DNA of 64,000 nt, from positions 3,968,001 to 4,032,000 of the forward strand of contig JAGKQI010000105.1 of assembly GCA_018806915.1 (NCBI GenBank). The letters run 5' to 3'. Positions 44,301 through 55,918 of this stretch are shown piece after piece. The notes beneath the pieces are model-generated. The model made no database searches. It had not been told where the DNA came from and worked only from the letters and a program-made list of their open reading frames with translations. The position numbers and the translations under genes were made by a program. The stretch is from Phytophthora colocasiae (Eukaryota; Oomycota; Peronosporomycetes; Peronosporales; Peronosporaceae). Within the stretch, counting starts at the first letter, position 1. Every line of letters starts with the position of its first letter.

Positions 44301-45545
44301 ACGGCAGCAACTCAAGCACAGGCCGGAACCACACTTCTGACGCTAAGGCCGTTCATGAACTCTAACAACCTTGGAGAATTCGACCCCAGAGCTACGCTCA
44401 GGGAACGTGTCCACTGGTGGGAACGGTTTACAAATATGGCTTCTCAAGGAGGATGGTCGACTAAGACGCGCATCCAGGAACTCAAGTTGAAGCTCCCCGT
44501 GTCTGCGGTTTAGCCAGCTTCCCAAAAGTGTGTCCAGTGACTGGAAAGAACTGTCTTCAGAGTTCAAGAAACGTTATTGCAAGGCTCGGTCATCGTATTC
44601 TGAGAGGTACTTCACGATGGCTATGAAAGACTCTGAGACTCCGTTTGAATTTTTCTACCGACTTAATTCTGCCGCTGGGAAAGCTGACATCGATTTCCGA
44701 AAGTCGTCCAAGCGTCTTGAGAAGCATGTACTACGATATATCACGAAGCTTAAGGACGCACGCCTGAAAACTTCGCTGCAAGGTCAGAGATTTCGACGGA
44801 TTTCAGACTTGGAATATGCGTTGCAGCAAGATGAAGACGTGTGGCGAACTGGTGACCAAGAGATGACTCCTGCCAAGTCTCGAGATTTCCGGGCTGATAA
44901 TATTCCGCGAGGACAGTTCAAGCCCAAGCGTGTGCATCGAACTTATGTCGCAAGAGACGTGGATTCTGAAGATTATGACTCTGAAAACTCTGAAAATCAC
45001 AAGGAATCTCTGAAATCCAATCAGGATACCAGAGATCAGACTGGCGATTCCAGAACTCCAAGTGCGACTTCAGAGTCTACCCGTGATGAAAGTACTGCGC
45101 GTGCATCTTCGAACAATTCAAAGGCTCCACCAAGTGCAGATTGACGAATAAAGTATATCGAGTGATGGATAACATGGGATGGCGTCCGCCGCCCCAGTCC
45201 CCGTCTGGATCGTCAGGTCAGGGATTCCACCAGAGGCGTCATGAGAATAGTGGCTACTGGAACAAGTTCTGTGAAAAATGTCAACGCTCAGGACACTCAG
45301 AAGAAGATTGCTGGAGAGACGTCACGTGTGACCGCTGTCAAGAGAAGGGACACCCGAGTCGAATGTGTCGGATGCAACCCTGTGAAGTATGTGGAAGAGT
45401 ACACCCTGGAAAACCCTGTGAAGATCTGAAAACTCTGGAAGCACTCAAGCAACTCGCTCGACAAGGTGCACTCAAGGACATGCCGAACCACCTACGGGAG
45501 AAACTCCTGAGTGCTGAGGCAGACTCTGGGAAGCCGTTAAACTAA
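41316..45545 (+). pseudogene. gag of the gag/pol unit with zinc knuckles, multiply broken
   Basis: Colinear with the gag at 35129. In-frame stops are TAA 41505-41507, TAG about 42254 and TGA 43368-43370. Frameshifts occur near 42183, 42615, 43150, 44508 (loss of several bases) and 45135. Domains in order: RG-rich head, acidic linker, RYVHRGFRRWRDMDTGK block, coiled coil, capsid-type gag (EFDPRATLRERVHWWERF, FEFFYRLNSAAGKAD), then Cys/His knuckles at 45260-45420 (CEKCQRSGHSEEDC, CDRCQEKGHPSRMC, CEVCGRVHPGKPC). The TGA at 43368 is shared with the other unit inside an identical tract. It is not functional as it stands. Confidence 0.85.
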
Positions 45546-45598
45546 TATGCCCGTCGGATGGGGATCCGAAACGCGAAGGGCATGGCGTTACCCCAGAG

Positions 45599-47357
45599 TT
45601 GTGTGTTCTAGTGTGTGTAGGACCAGAGCTGAGAAAGACTCAAGATAACACTCAACAATGCATGACTACTTTTGCCCAAGAATCGACCATACCTTCTGGA
45701 AACTCAGGGAACGAGTCACCTGAGATCGCCGAAAACACCGACCCGACATCAGACGACACAGTGTCGTTCAGGTTGAAGGATGGCGAGTGTTACGGCTGGT
45801 GGGAGGACAACTACCCTGATCAGTCGAAGAGGGATGTGGTGATGGTGTATGGTGCTGTGAATGATCATCGGACCAAGATTCTCTTGGATACTGGTGCGAC
45901 CATAAATATTCTGAGTTACGACTTTGCGCGTAAGCTCGGACTCAGACTTAAGTCGCACAAGCAGACAAAGGCGTCAGGGATGGGCGGTGTTCCAACATAA
46001 ATCGGTGCCAGCGCTGAGATCAAGTGGACACTTGGGCCAAGAGTGGTATATATTGTGGATGTTTGGGTCGCGAATATCGGTGAAGGAATTGACGTGCTTC
46101 TGGGAATGGGTTTTATGTTTGCTGCTGGAGTGAGAATTAGCGCTCGTGAAGGTCTGGTGTCGTTACCAGACGAGGTAGTGGTGATGATGTGTAATTGGGA
46201 ACCTGGTGACCACATTGGTCGTAACGGGTCGGTCAGACCAAGTGAGGCTGTTCTTCTGAGTCCGGGTGAAGAGTTTATTGTCTGAATTGACTATGGACCA
46301 ACGAACCCCCAAAGGGAAGTCGTGTGGGCCGGACGCGGTGATCGCTGGGTTACCCAGCTGATCTATGCGGCTCGATCGTGGCCTGTGGCCGTTCGCATGG
46401 TAAATATCTCTGATAAGAACACGTGGGTCAATGAACTCTCTGATGTTGCGAGGATCGTGGAATATGATTTCTTCCCAAGGCATGGACGTTTCGTGCGTCC
46501 AGGTTCCGCTGCTTATCGTGATTGGGAAGTTCTGATTCTGGAAAGCACCCCGTCACCAGAGACTAAGAAACGTATGAAGAGAGAGGCGGAGTTGGAGGCC
46601 CTGATGCCGCAACCCCCGTGTGTAGACCGCCCAGACTACCCATGGCCGACTGAAATACTGCAGCGTCCAAGGTTCGATAACGCTCGAGTGCAGTTCGTGA
46701 AACCAGATTCACCACCGACCGTGAAGCGAGTGCGCTTCGCCCTGGATGCATTCACCCAGACGGAGGATGGTTGCCACGGTGAGTCAACGGGAAGTGCGGA
46801 CATCAGTACAGATACCAGAGATTTGGAAACATTCTCTGAAAGTACTTCGCATACAGACCCTGGTGACACGTCCGTTGCTATCGACGATGACGTCTTAGAC
46901 TCGAAATCTGAGTATCTCCAAGACAATCTTCAGACTCCGGAGTCGCCTGCAGACGGTTTGGACTTAATGGACGAGTCTTGGGATATTCCCATTTACGGGA
47001 TGCCTGGAACGCCTGTGGAAAAGTTACGAGTGGAATACGAGCGGTGTATGAACGTTTCGAGTGAAGAATTTAGACCTGGAGCCAGGTGTGTATATGCGAG
47101 AGGGTACGGAACTCCTCGCTCAATTGCGCGATCAACTGGTCATGTTGCCTGAGCTGGAAGAGTTGACACCAGAGTGTGATATCGATAGCGCCGATGTTGG
47201 AGAACCGGGAAAGACGACTCCAGAAATGGAGAGGAGACTGCGTGACATTCTGAAACGCCACAGGAAAATATTTCTGGGAGACGGTAATGCGGCGCCTGCA
47301 GAGGCAAGGGGCGTGGTCTGTGATCTGGATGTGGGAGATGCCAAACCGGTAGCTTAA
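45599..47357 (+). pseudogene. Gypsy protease and linker region
   Basis: The frame carries the aspartic protease signature KILLDTGATINILSYDFA, with the D-T-G-A active site at about 45888-45899, that matures Gag-Pol. The same frame passes TAA at 45998-46000 and TGA at 46283-46285, continues with VVYIVDVWVANIGEGIDVLLGM and a long linker, then shifts near 47085 to LRDQLVMLPELEEL and HRKIFLGDG. It ends at TAA 47355-47357, after which the reverse transcriptase frame follows in phase. The stops are compatible with single C-to-T changes (CAA or CGA). Confidence 0.8.
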
Positions 47358-47384
47358 CGTCCGAGGTCCGTCGCTCCCCATCTC

Positions 47385-50300
47385 ATGCTGAAGGTGTACG
47401 AGCTTCTCAAGAAACTTCTGGAAACTGGTTTGATCGAGTACTCCAACTCCCCGTGGGCATCTCCTATTGTGATCGTTCTCAAGAAGAATGGTGTTGACAT
47501 ACGAATGTGCATCGACTATCGCATTGTGAATGGCTTTATTCAACTGCCGCGCTACCCTCTGCCTCTTATTGACGACCTCCTAATCGGTTTTGAGGCTGCT
47601 ATGTGGTTCATGAGCCTGGATATGGCTAGCGGTTTCTGGGCGATCAGGATGACGGAGCGTGCACGACTGATATCAGCTTTCATTTGCCCGTTTGGGCATT
47701 TTCAGTGGGTAAGGATGCCGTTTGGTCTGAAGAACGCCCCTCTTGTGTATCAGGCTATGTTGGATAATTGCCTGTGGGGATTCGTGAGACTGTCACCAGA
47801 AGAAGAAGCTGAGGTTGATGCGGAGGTTCTGGAATTTCTGCTACTCCAGCCTCAGAACTCTGAAAAACAAGTTTCAGACTCTGAGAACCATACTCCGATT
47901 TCAGAGATGCCAGCACTCACAAGTCAGATGACTGTTTTTCAGAGGAATATTCCCGTCCCCACATGCATGGGCCCAGTCCTGGGAAGGAGTTCATACATCG
48001 ACGACATCGCACATGGAGCACCAACTTGGGACCAACTATGTGACGACTTGAACGCCCTGCTTTTCAGGCTTCGTTATTGGAACATTTCTGTGAGTTTGCC
48101 CAAAAGCGAGTTCGGAAAGTTGTCGATACCGTACCTCTCCCACGAAATCAGTGCCGAAGGTCTGAGGGTAACACCCAAGATCGTCAAAGGAGTTGAAGAA
48201 CTGCCATTTCCGTCTACGTTGAAGGGAGTTCAGAGTTTCATGGGAAGCCTCAATTATATTAACAAGTTTATTGAGGATTTACCGGTGATCGCTGCAACTC
48301 TCTATGAGCTAACAGATGAGCAGATTCGTGCTGGACGAGACCTGACTCGTGCGAAAGAGGCATTCAAGATTCTGAAACGCAAGATAGTCTCTACTCCACT
48401 ATTCAGACACCCAGACCGAACCAGACCGTTTGTTGTCATTCCGCACGCGAACACTTGGGCTGCTTCGGCAGTTTTGGGACAAGAATACGAGGGAATAATC
48501 CACCCGGTCCGGTTCACAGGTCGTGTCCTGAATGATGCCGAACTCAGGTATCATATCGCTGAGAAGGAGGTGATCGCGATCCTCAGAGTTTTGGAAAACT
48601 TCAGAGCTCTGGTGGAGTCAAGTCCAGTGATTGTGGTCTATACCAGATACTCTGTTCAGAAATGGTTGTTAACATCGAGCTCCACCGACGGCAGGAATGT
48701 CAAGTGGGGTCTGAAGTTGTCGCAGTGGAACTTGGAGATTCGCCGGATTCAGCGTGACGAAGATGGACTCCCAGCTATACTCGGTGCGGGCATTACCCCC
48801 AGGGAGCATTTGGACGAAGTCTCTGAAAATCTGATCCCAGTCAAGGGGCGAGTCAAGCCGCCAGTTCCTATCAGTGTGGAAATGCTGGAAGCAGATTATC
48901 AGGGCTATGTTCTGAGTTTCGACGGTGCCGCAAAGACGTCTACTCGTCTGGGAAGCTGTGGGTGTATACTCTGGAAACTCCCGGGGTGGAGTGTTCTGGA
49001 AGCCCGAGGATTCCCTCTGACGAATGTCACGGTGAACGACTCAGAGTACTGTGGCCTGAATTATGGTCTGAAGATGGCACTCGACCACGGAATACAGGAA
49101 CTGGTGGTTGTGGGAGACTCGCGCATCGCGATACAACAGGCTCAAGGATTGATCAACTGCAATCAGCCCAACTTGCAACGGAGGTTGGCCGAATTTGAGT
49201 CTCTGAAAACCAAGTTTCAGACTCTGAAGTTGGTGCATGTGAAGCGCGAGTTCAACCAAGCGGTGGATTACCTGACTTCGAAGACTTTGACCCTTGGGGA
49301 AGCTTGGCGAGTACAAGATGAGGATGAACTCATGCATCTGCAACTGGTATCCAAGGTTCAAGAGAGACTGATGAAGCATCGCTCAGTCCCGAACACGGAA
49401 GCCCAAGAATCAAAACCAGACTCTGAAAATCAGGATGCGTCACCAGAATCTGAGGATGTTTCTGGTCCAGAATCCGCACCCCTGCCTCGATCAGCCAGAA
49501 TATTGGTTGCCGTAACCCGTGCCCAAGCTCCGCCTGACGCTAATCCGCCTGAGGATGATGACGAACGAGAACCTTTAGGGCCTTTGGAGTTCCAGGCAGA
49601 ACGCTGGCGACGGATTAAGGCGCATCAGAGCCAGGACCCGTGCTTGGTTGAGCTCATGAAGTTTCTGAAGTGCGATGTGGGAGATTTACCACGACCCCGA
49701 GTCAGGAAACTTGCCAGAGTTGCTGAGGACTTCGTTCTGGATTCTAGAGATATACTTTATCGTCTGAGTCGCGCTACTCGAGAGCGGCCTCGGGACAATG
49801 TTGACGAACTCAGACTGGTGGTTCCTAGAGACTTGTATTCAGACTTGTTACACTATGCTCATGAAGACTACCAAGGTGGACATGAAGGGATCAGGAGAAC
49901 CTTTGAGAAGCTGAGTTCGGAGTTTTACTGGTTGGGTATGTATGCCGACGTGGAGAGATTCGTGAAGGAATGTGTGGAGTGTGCCAGTGGCAAGGGGCGA
50001 CCCCCAAATCCTGGACCATCACCTGGGAATATTGAGCCCAGCCGGCCGTTTGAAGTGGTGTCTATGGATTTTGTAACCCACATGCCGAAATCAGCACGTG
50101 GAAACACATTTCTCTTGCTGTTCCAGGATATGTTTTCAGGATACGTGATGTGCAAGCCGATGAGTGTCACCACTGCTCAAGATGTAGCAGAGGCCTATGA
50201 GGAACGCGTTTTTAGAAACTTTGGAGCTAGCTCTCTGATTCGTCATGATCAAGATCCTCGCTTCATGAGTGAGGTGTTCAAGTGTTTCAGAGAGCTTTTG

Positions 50301-50389
50301 GGTAGCAGACAACGAGCTACTCTAGGATACCGACCTCAAGCCAACGGCCAGCAGGAGCGATCAGTACAGACTGTGGTGCGCGCGATTAA
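47385..50389 (+). pseudogene. Gypsy reverse transcriptase, degenerate RNase H, second RNase H and integrase N-terminal part
   Basis: A 1000-codon open frame. Reverse transcriptase: LIEYSNSPWASPIVIVLKK, MCIDYRIVN, FMSLDMASGFWAI, FGLKNAP and SYIDDIAHG (YIDD); about 75 residues separate FGLKNAPLVYQAMLD from YIDD, more than in typical Gypsy enzymes. Next comes a Gypsy-type RNase H whose catalytic Asp positions are replaced (VVIPHANTWAASAVLGQ, VVYTRYSVQKWLL). A second RNase H (about residues 508-640) keeps Asp-Glu-Asp-Asp: SFDGAAK, NDSEYCGL, VVGDSRIAI, AVDYLTSK. Integrase has the H-H-C-C zinc domain (HYAHEDYQGGHEG, CVECASGK) and the catalytic MDFVTHMP, RHDQDPRF and NGQQERS. It stops at the piggyBac insertion; the rest is at 54677-55536. 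Confidence 0.9.
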
Positions 50390-53300
50390 CCCCCCAGTCC
50401 TTACGGTTGTATATTACAACATCGCTTTGTGAACCTTTTCATAACATGTTGTAAAATACACCATGTTAAGGACTGCACGTTTCGCAGAGTTTATGGCAGT
50501 TTGCACGCGGGTAGGTCAACATCCAGCAAAAAAGGTCTAAGATGGGTAGCATCTGAACCACGCCTTTCCCGCCCAGGTCGATTGCTGGGAAGGGGGCTGC
50601 GCCAAAACCAGCCAGTTTGAAAAAAAGCGCGGAAAGAAGACAATTGCGCCGAGGCGCGAAACTCGCGCCGAGTCCGAAGCCTTCAAGGCGCGGCTGGTTG
50701 GGCTAGGACCGGACGAGCGCCGACGAGTCTTCGCAGAGCATCGTGCGTTCATTGCCGGAGAGAGAGACACGGACGCAGACTTCGGGGTTGCAGACAACGA
50801 GCCTCGCGCGATGCCTGAACGCGTGCCTGAGCGTGTGCCACGCGACGCTAGCGAACCGAGACGTCCACCGATGGGTAAGCTTGCTGCATACAGGGCTTTG
50901 CTGGAGAAGGAGAAGAGCCAAGGGCGGACGATTGGAAAGCGCACTGCGCCAGAGCAGCAAGTCGCGCCGCCGGCGAAGAATGGGTCGAAGAAGGAGCAGG
51001 CACGGCTGGCGAGAGAGGAGAGGATTGCGCGAGAGGCTCGAGCAGTCGCACGTGTCGCTGGAGCGGCTAACCGGAAGAAGATGGCGCAGCTGAAGGAGCG
51101 TCGGCGGCTTGAGGCGGAGGAGAAACGTGGTGCTGCCTCCCGTGCTGAAGCCATGGCTCGTATGGAGAAGGACTCGTCGGCCAAGAAGAAGAAGAAGACT
51201 CGAGACAGCTCGGCTCCCTCAGCGAGCGGTGGTGGGGCAGCTGGCAAGAAGAAGCGTCGGATCAGCCCGCATGTCCCGGCTGATGGGGACGACGAAGAGA
51301 GCGCCAACGCGTCGTCAACTGGGTGTGTATGTTCATGGTTGTGCTATTGCTACTTTTTACTAATGCCTTGTGCGTGTGTGCAGGGAGTCGTCAGCGGTGG
51401 AGACGCCTGTCGTGCTTGTAGTACCGGCATCGCAAGGGAGCAGCAGCACTTCTTCGGCTACGCGCACAACAGCTAGGTAAGCTGTGTGTGCGATGCTGTA
51501 TTATACAACATGTTTGTTTTTCTAATGTTGTATATGGCGGTGTCTGATAGGACTCTGGATTTGAATATGCAGCTCGATAGTGACTCGTCGGATGGTGGCG
51601 AGGTGGTGGCAGTTGACGATTCGGCCACGGCCGACAACGGCATGACATCGGAGGTGGAAGGTGACAGCTCAGACTCCGAGAGCTGGTACGTGGAGCGTGC
51701 AGACGATGATCAAGAGGGAGCTGATGAAGACAGCAGCGATGACGGGCTGGGTGGTGAGGCGATCGCTGAGCGCCATCGCAAGAATGCGTACAAGCGCATG
51801 GCGACACAGAGGCTGCGGGAGGCGGTGGCAAAGCTGCCACGAGATTGGCCTGCAACAATTGAAAACTGGAGCGAGTTGACGAAGGATGAAATGGCCGTGC
51901 TCGCACAGGACACCAAGGCTCTTCAGAAGGTGCGCGCGGATGGCTGGAACCTAGGTAAGTGCCTCGCTTTACCATGTTGTATATTCGACATGACTAACAG
52001 TGTTCATGTTGTATTTGAACGCATTAGATCCAGATACATTTCCCGACACTGGCAACTATCCTGGACTATACAGCGGCGATTATGGGCCGACTGAGGAGAT
52101 ACTCGCAAAGGCGAAGTCACCGTTGGACTTATTCTTTTTTTTTATGCCCAGGTCGTTGTGGAGCAGGATTGCCATGGAAAGCAATCGGTACTACCACCAG
52201 CATTTGAATGATCGAGTGCAGCGAATGTATCAAAAACAACGTGACGCTGGGAAGGATGTGACCCGTGAACAAATAATGGATGCAGAAACCAGAACGCACA
52301 AGGTGATCAAAGGTCATGAGATTGTCCGCTGTATCGGATTACTAGTGGCACGCATGCTGTGTCCTCACTCGCGACGACTCGCGGACCATTGGGCAACGTC
52401 AACCTCTGGTGCAGTTCCGGTTGGATCCTTTGGCCGATACATGTCAAAGGCTCGTTTCGGGCGGATCATGCAGAATTTGCATTTCTCGGACAATGCTGAC
52501 CCACGAGCAGAGAATGATCAGGCATGGAAAGTGAGACCAGTTGTCCGGAAGTTGCAGCAGACCTTCCGCGCGGGATACAATGTGCCACCGGTTCTCGCAT
52601 TTGACGAGGCAATGATACCATCGCGCAGCCGACACAACGTGACCCGTCAGTACATGAAAGATAAGCCCCACAAGTGGGGTACCAAGCTGTTCATGACGTG
52701 CTGTGCTAACACTGCTTACTGCCTACGGTATGTGTATTGCGTGTTGCGTGCTGTTTGTGTGCGTTTTGCATGTTGTATGGTGTGCAAAAAGAAATCTCGC
52801 GGCCCCACCATGGGGACCGCAAGATTTTTTTTGGCCAAGTTGAACATGTTGTATTTTGCTTCATATTTACTAACCAACATGTTGTATACTGCGCCTTTGT
52901 AGACTTGAAGTATTCTGCGGAAAGGACCAGCACGAAAGCGAACTTGGTGGCGGCTCCCCGTCGAAGTACTCTGCAGATCCCAACTCCGGCCCGGCAGCGG
53001 TCGTGCGGAACTTGGATGAGGTCTTGCCACCGCCGGAGCCCGGTGTTTTTCACACAGTAGTGACGGACCGCTACTACACCTCTGTGCAGCTCGCGCTGCA
53101 GCTGCTACACCGCAACGTGTACAGCATTGGGACTATCCAGGCCAACAAGGCTGGGTTTCCTAAGGGCGTGACGGCAGAGCACGCCACGCGCCCGAGAGAC
53201 GTCCCCCGGGGCTCCACCAATATGGCCATCCTGAAAAATGTACCGCAGATGACGGCGCTGCTGTGGTGGGATCGAATGCCCAGTTCCTCGCCACGGGTGC

Positions 53301-54676
53301 CAGCAGATCGATGCAGACTTGCGGTAAGTGCTCATGCTCAGCGAATTGATTCTCACACGCTAACATCTTGTTTTTTGTATGCTTTGACAAACATGTCTGC
53401 GTAGAGCGACGACTGCGTGGTGGGAAAAAAGTGGTGGTCCCCTGCCCATCCATAATTCGCAATTATCACCGCTGGATGGGCGGGGTCGACATCCACGACC
53501 AACTCCGCCTGCAGCGGTACTCGCTGCTGCTTGCCGTCGTCTTCCGGAAATATTACAAGACGATCTTCTTAGGGCTCGTGGATATTGCTATCGTCAACGC
53601 GTACATTGTGTACAGGGAAGCCCGAAAGCAGCGGCACGAGCCCCCCGCTGATCACGCCAAGTTTCTGCGTCTGCTGCAGGCGCAGATGCTGGAGCTGACT
53701 GCCAGCGATTTTGCTAATGTGGTAAGTGTCGTGTGATCTTTGCTAGACCGGTTCAATACTAATTCGCTGTGCAGACTCTCTCCCCAGTGCAACCAGCTCG
53801 GACACATTCGCCTGCCCGCGTGCCTCTTGAGCACAAGCTCACAACGTTCCAGGAGTGGAGCCGCTTCGGCAAGGAGAAGGAGCATCGCAAGCGCCCCCAG
53901 CACCAGTGCAAGGTGTGCTCGCTTCGCAAGCGGGAAATCGGGGAACGGTGCGCCAGCCGCTTTTTCTGCGCTGCCTGCAGCGAAGGGGATAAATTGTAAG
54001 TGCTGGCTTTGATTGACTGACTTGGGAGCAAACTAACCTTCTATTGCTATACTTGTAGCGTGTACCTGTGCGATCGAGTGCGGCCTGCTCACTACCCTGG
54101 AAACATGCTCACATGCTTCCAGATTTGGCACTCCAAGTGGAAAAACGGTAGTGAGCGGCCGCGCCCACTCGTCGGCCGCGACATCCAGATGTGCGGCTTG
54201 GGGAAGAAGCGGCGCCGCTCGACCGCCAATCAGGACGAGGACCGCGAGGACGACAGCGAAGATGACGCGGCCGAGGTGGAGGAAGCCGGGGATGCGTAGG
54301 CTGGCTTTAGCAGGACAGTGGCTAAGCACAATACATTCATTGCGTGTCAATTGCAGTTTGTGTTGAAGTCATGGCGACACGTCTTCCCTTTGCGCGGCGA
54401 ATCTTACGCAGTTAGTGCATTTCCAGTAAAAAGGACATTTGTTCATGTTCGATATACAACTTGTTGGTTGACGAAGTCTTATTTGATAACATGTCTGGAA
54501 AAAGACACGTGCGACGGGGCCGTCCGTGTACATCGATCCAGTCAAGGATTTCAAAAAAGGGCAGCGTACTTTAGAGAGACATACAAATTTTAAGTGTAGG
54601 CTGGCTTTAACATGCTGTATAATACAACATGTTCACGCCTTTACGGAACGGCAAAAATCCCGTGAGTGTTGGGGGG
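50390..54676 (+). mobile_element. piggyBac-type element in the Gypsy integrase
   Basis: Ends CCCCCCAGTCCTTACGG (left) and CCGTGAGTGTTGGGGGG (right) are imperfect inverted repeats. TTAA flanks both sides (50386-50389 and 54677-54680), the hallmark target duplication of piggyBac. Removing 50390-54676 and one TTAA rejoins the integrase frame (VVRAIKAYI). It is 4287 bases long and same-oriented as its host element. A CATGTTGTATA-type motif recurs through both ends and the introns. Confidence 0.95.
50811..54299 (+). CDS. piggyBac-type transposase, eight exons
   Basis: Proposed exons: 50811 (or further upstream)-51322, 51384-51476, 51551-51954, 52028-52727, 52903-53323, 53405-53721, 53775-53995 and 54059-54299, with GT-AG borders and matching phases. 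The frame is open upstream of the Met at 50811 to about 50547, so the start is uncertain. The N-terminus is basic (KKKKKTRD, GKKKRR), then acidic. The DDE_Tnp_1_7 domain shows FDEAMIPSRSRHN (first Asp), TDRYYTSVQLAL (second Asp) and MGGVDIHDQLRLQRYS (third Asp). A Cys-rich finger (CKVCSLRK, CASRFFCAAC, YLCDRVRP) and an acidic tail end it. A 1-base loss near 53279 shifts the frame before the intron at 53324, so this copy may be inactive unless it is a sequence error. Confidence 0.85.
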
Positions 54677-55536
54677 TTAAGGCATATATCTCTGAAGCTG
54701 ATCAAAGTGACTGGGATGATCATGCTGAACGTCTGATGTTCGCCCTGAATACGTCATTCGACGCCACTCGTCTGGAAACACCTTTCTATTTGGTGCATGG
54801 TTGGGATGCTCACGGTACGGTGTCCGCTATGCTTGGACCCAAGCCGTCGACGACTCAGGAGCGAACTGCTTACGAATGGAGAAGGAAGATGCAACGAGAC
54901 TATAGTTATGCTCTGGCGTGTGCCGAAGATCTCCAGAAGAAGGCAAAACGTGATCGGTCTGAAGAACAAACCAGAAAGTGGAACGAGTTATCAGAGCGTT
55001 TGAAGTCAGGTTTTGCTATAGGCGACGCCGTATGGCTCTACATCCCTAAGGTACAAACGGGATTGAGCAGGAAACTGGCGCACATGTGGCACGGACCTTT
55101 CAGGATCGAGGAGATGCTGGACGATTTCAGGGTGCGACTCAAGGTTGAAGATACCGGCTATCGCGTAAACCCCTGAGTGCATGTGAGCCGCCTGAAACCT
55201 AGAGCCCTGTTTCCCAGACGACCAACAGCAGAGCTTCAGATCCCAGAAGATGATGACTTTGACGCTGCCTTGTTACCAGAGGATAGTTGGGAACCTGATA
55301 CTGAAAACGACGAGTATGAAGTGGAGAAGATTCTGGATATCCGCTGGAGCAAGCGTACCAGGACGTCTAAACGCCTGCGCGAATATCTGGTTAAGTGGAA
55401 AGGTTACGATGAAACTGAGTGGTTACCATTATCGAAGTTGAACTGTGGAGCACTACTTTATGAATTCAACCAGAGTGCACGAGCACGAGCTCGTTTTCAG
55501 GCAATGCAAGCTGGAGACGATCACCCCAGAGTCTAA
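54677..55536 (+). pseudogene. Gypsy integrase C-terminal part and chromodomain
   Basis: Continues the integrase after the piggyBac: WDDHAERLMFALNTSF, ETPFYLVHGWDAHGT, then FAIGDAVWLYIPKVQTG and HMWHGPFRIEEML (GPY/F-like region). TGA at 55174-55176 interrupts in frame before HVSRLKPRALFP. A chromodomain follows: YEVEKILDIRWSK, REYLVKWKGYDETEWLPLSKL. Chromodomains in chromoviral Gypsy elements steer integration to modified chromatin. The stop fits a single CGA-to-TGA change. Confidence 0.88.
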
Positions 55537-55918
55537 TGACTCTGAATGCACGCCTGGAAGTCTGATATCTGAAGGATCTCGGACTCGGACTTTCAGAGAA
55601 TGGTAGTCTGAGTACACGTTTTTCAGAGTCCTATTTCTGAAGTTCGTGTGTTTGGATATGTGATCGATCATGTTACTGCTTATAAAACGACTGTGTGAAT
55701 ATGAATGTGGAATTGAATTTGTGGAGAATTAAGTGCTGAAGGATACAAGGTTACTAGCAATGAGATGATGAGAAGAAATGTGATTAAACGGAGCGATATT
55801 GGAAAGTTAAGGGATTAGGAAGCTACACTGAGGCCGGGGTTTACGTCACGAATGCAGACAACTATTGGGCTTCTCAAAATGCAGCCTTCCCGTGGGTACC
55901 ATGGTGGACACCTGAGTT
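55537..55918. other. Convergent spacer between pol and the antisense ORF
   Basis: About 380 bases without a gene. The plus-strand pol and the minus-strand ORF end facing each other, so it probably holds both 3' untranslated ends. It is AT-richer than its surroundings. Confidence 0.5.

Noticed and set aside
51391..51975. 194-codon antisense ORF over piggyBac exons
   Set aside because: Low-complexity Ser/Pro/Arg translation that mirrors the acidic N-terminus of the transposase.
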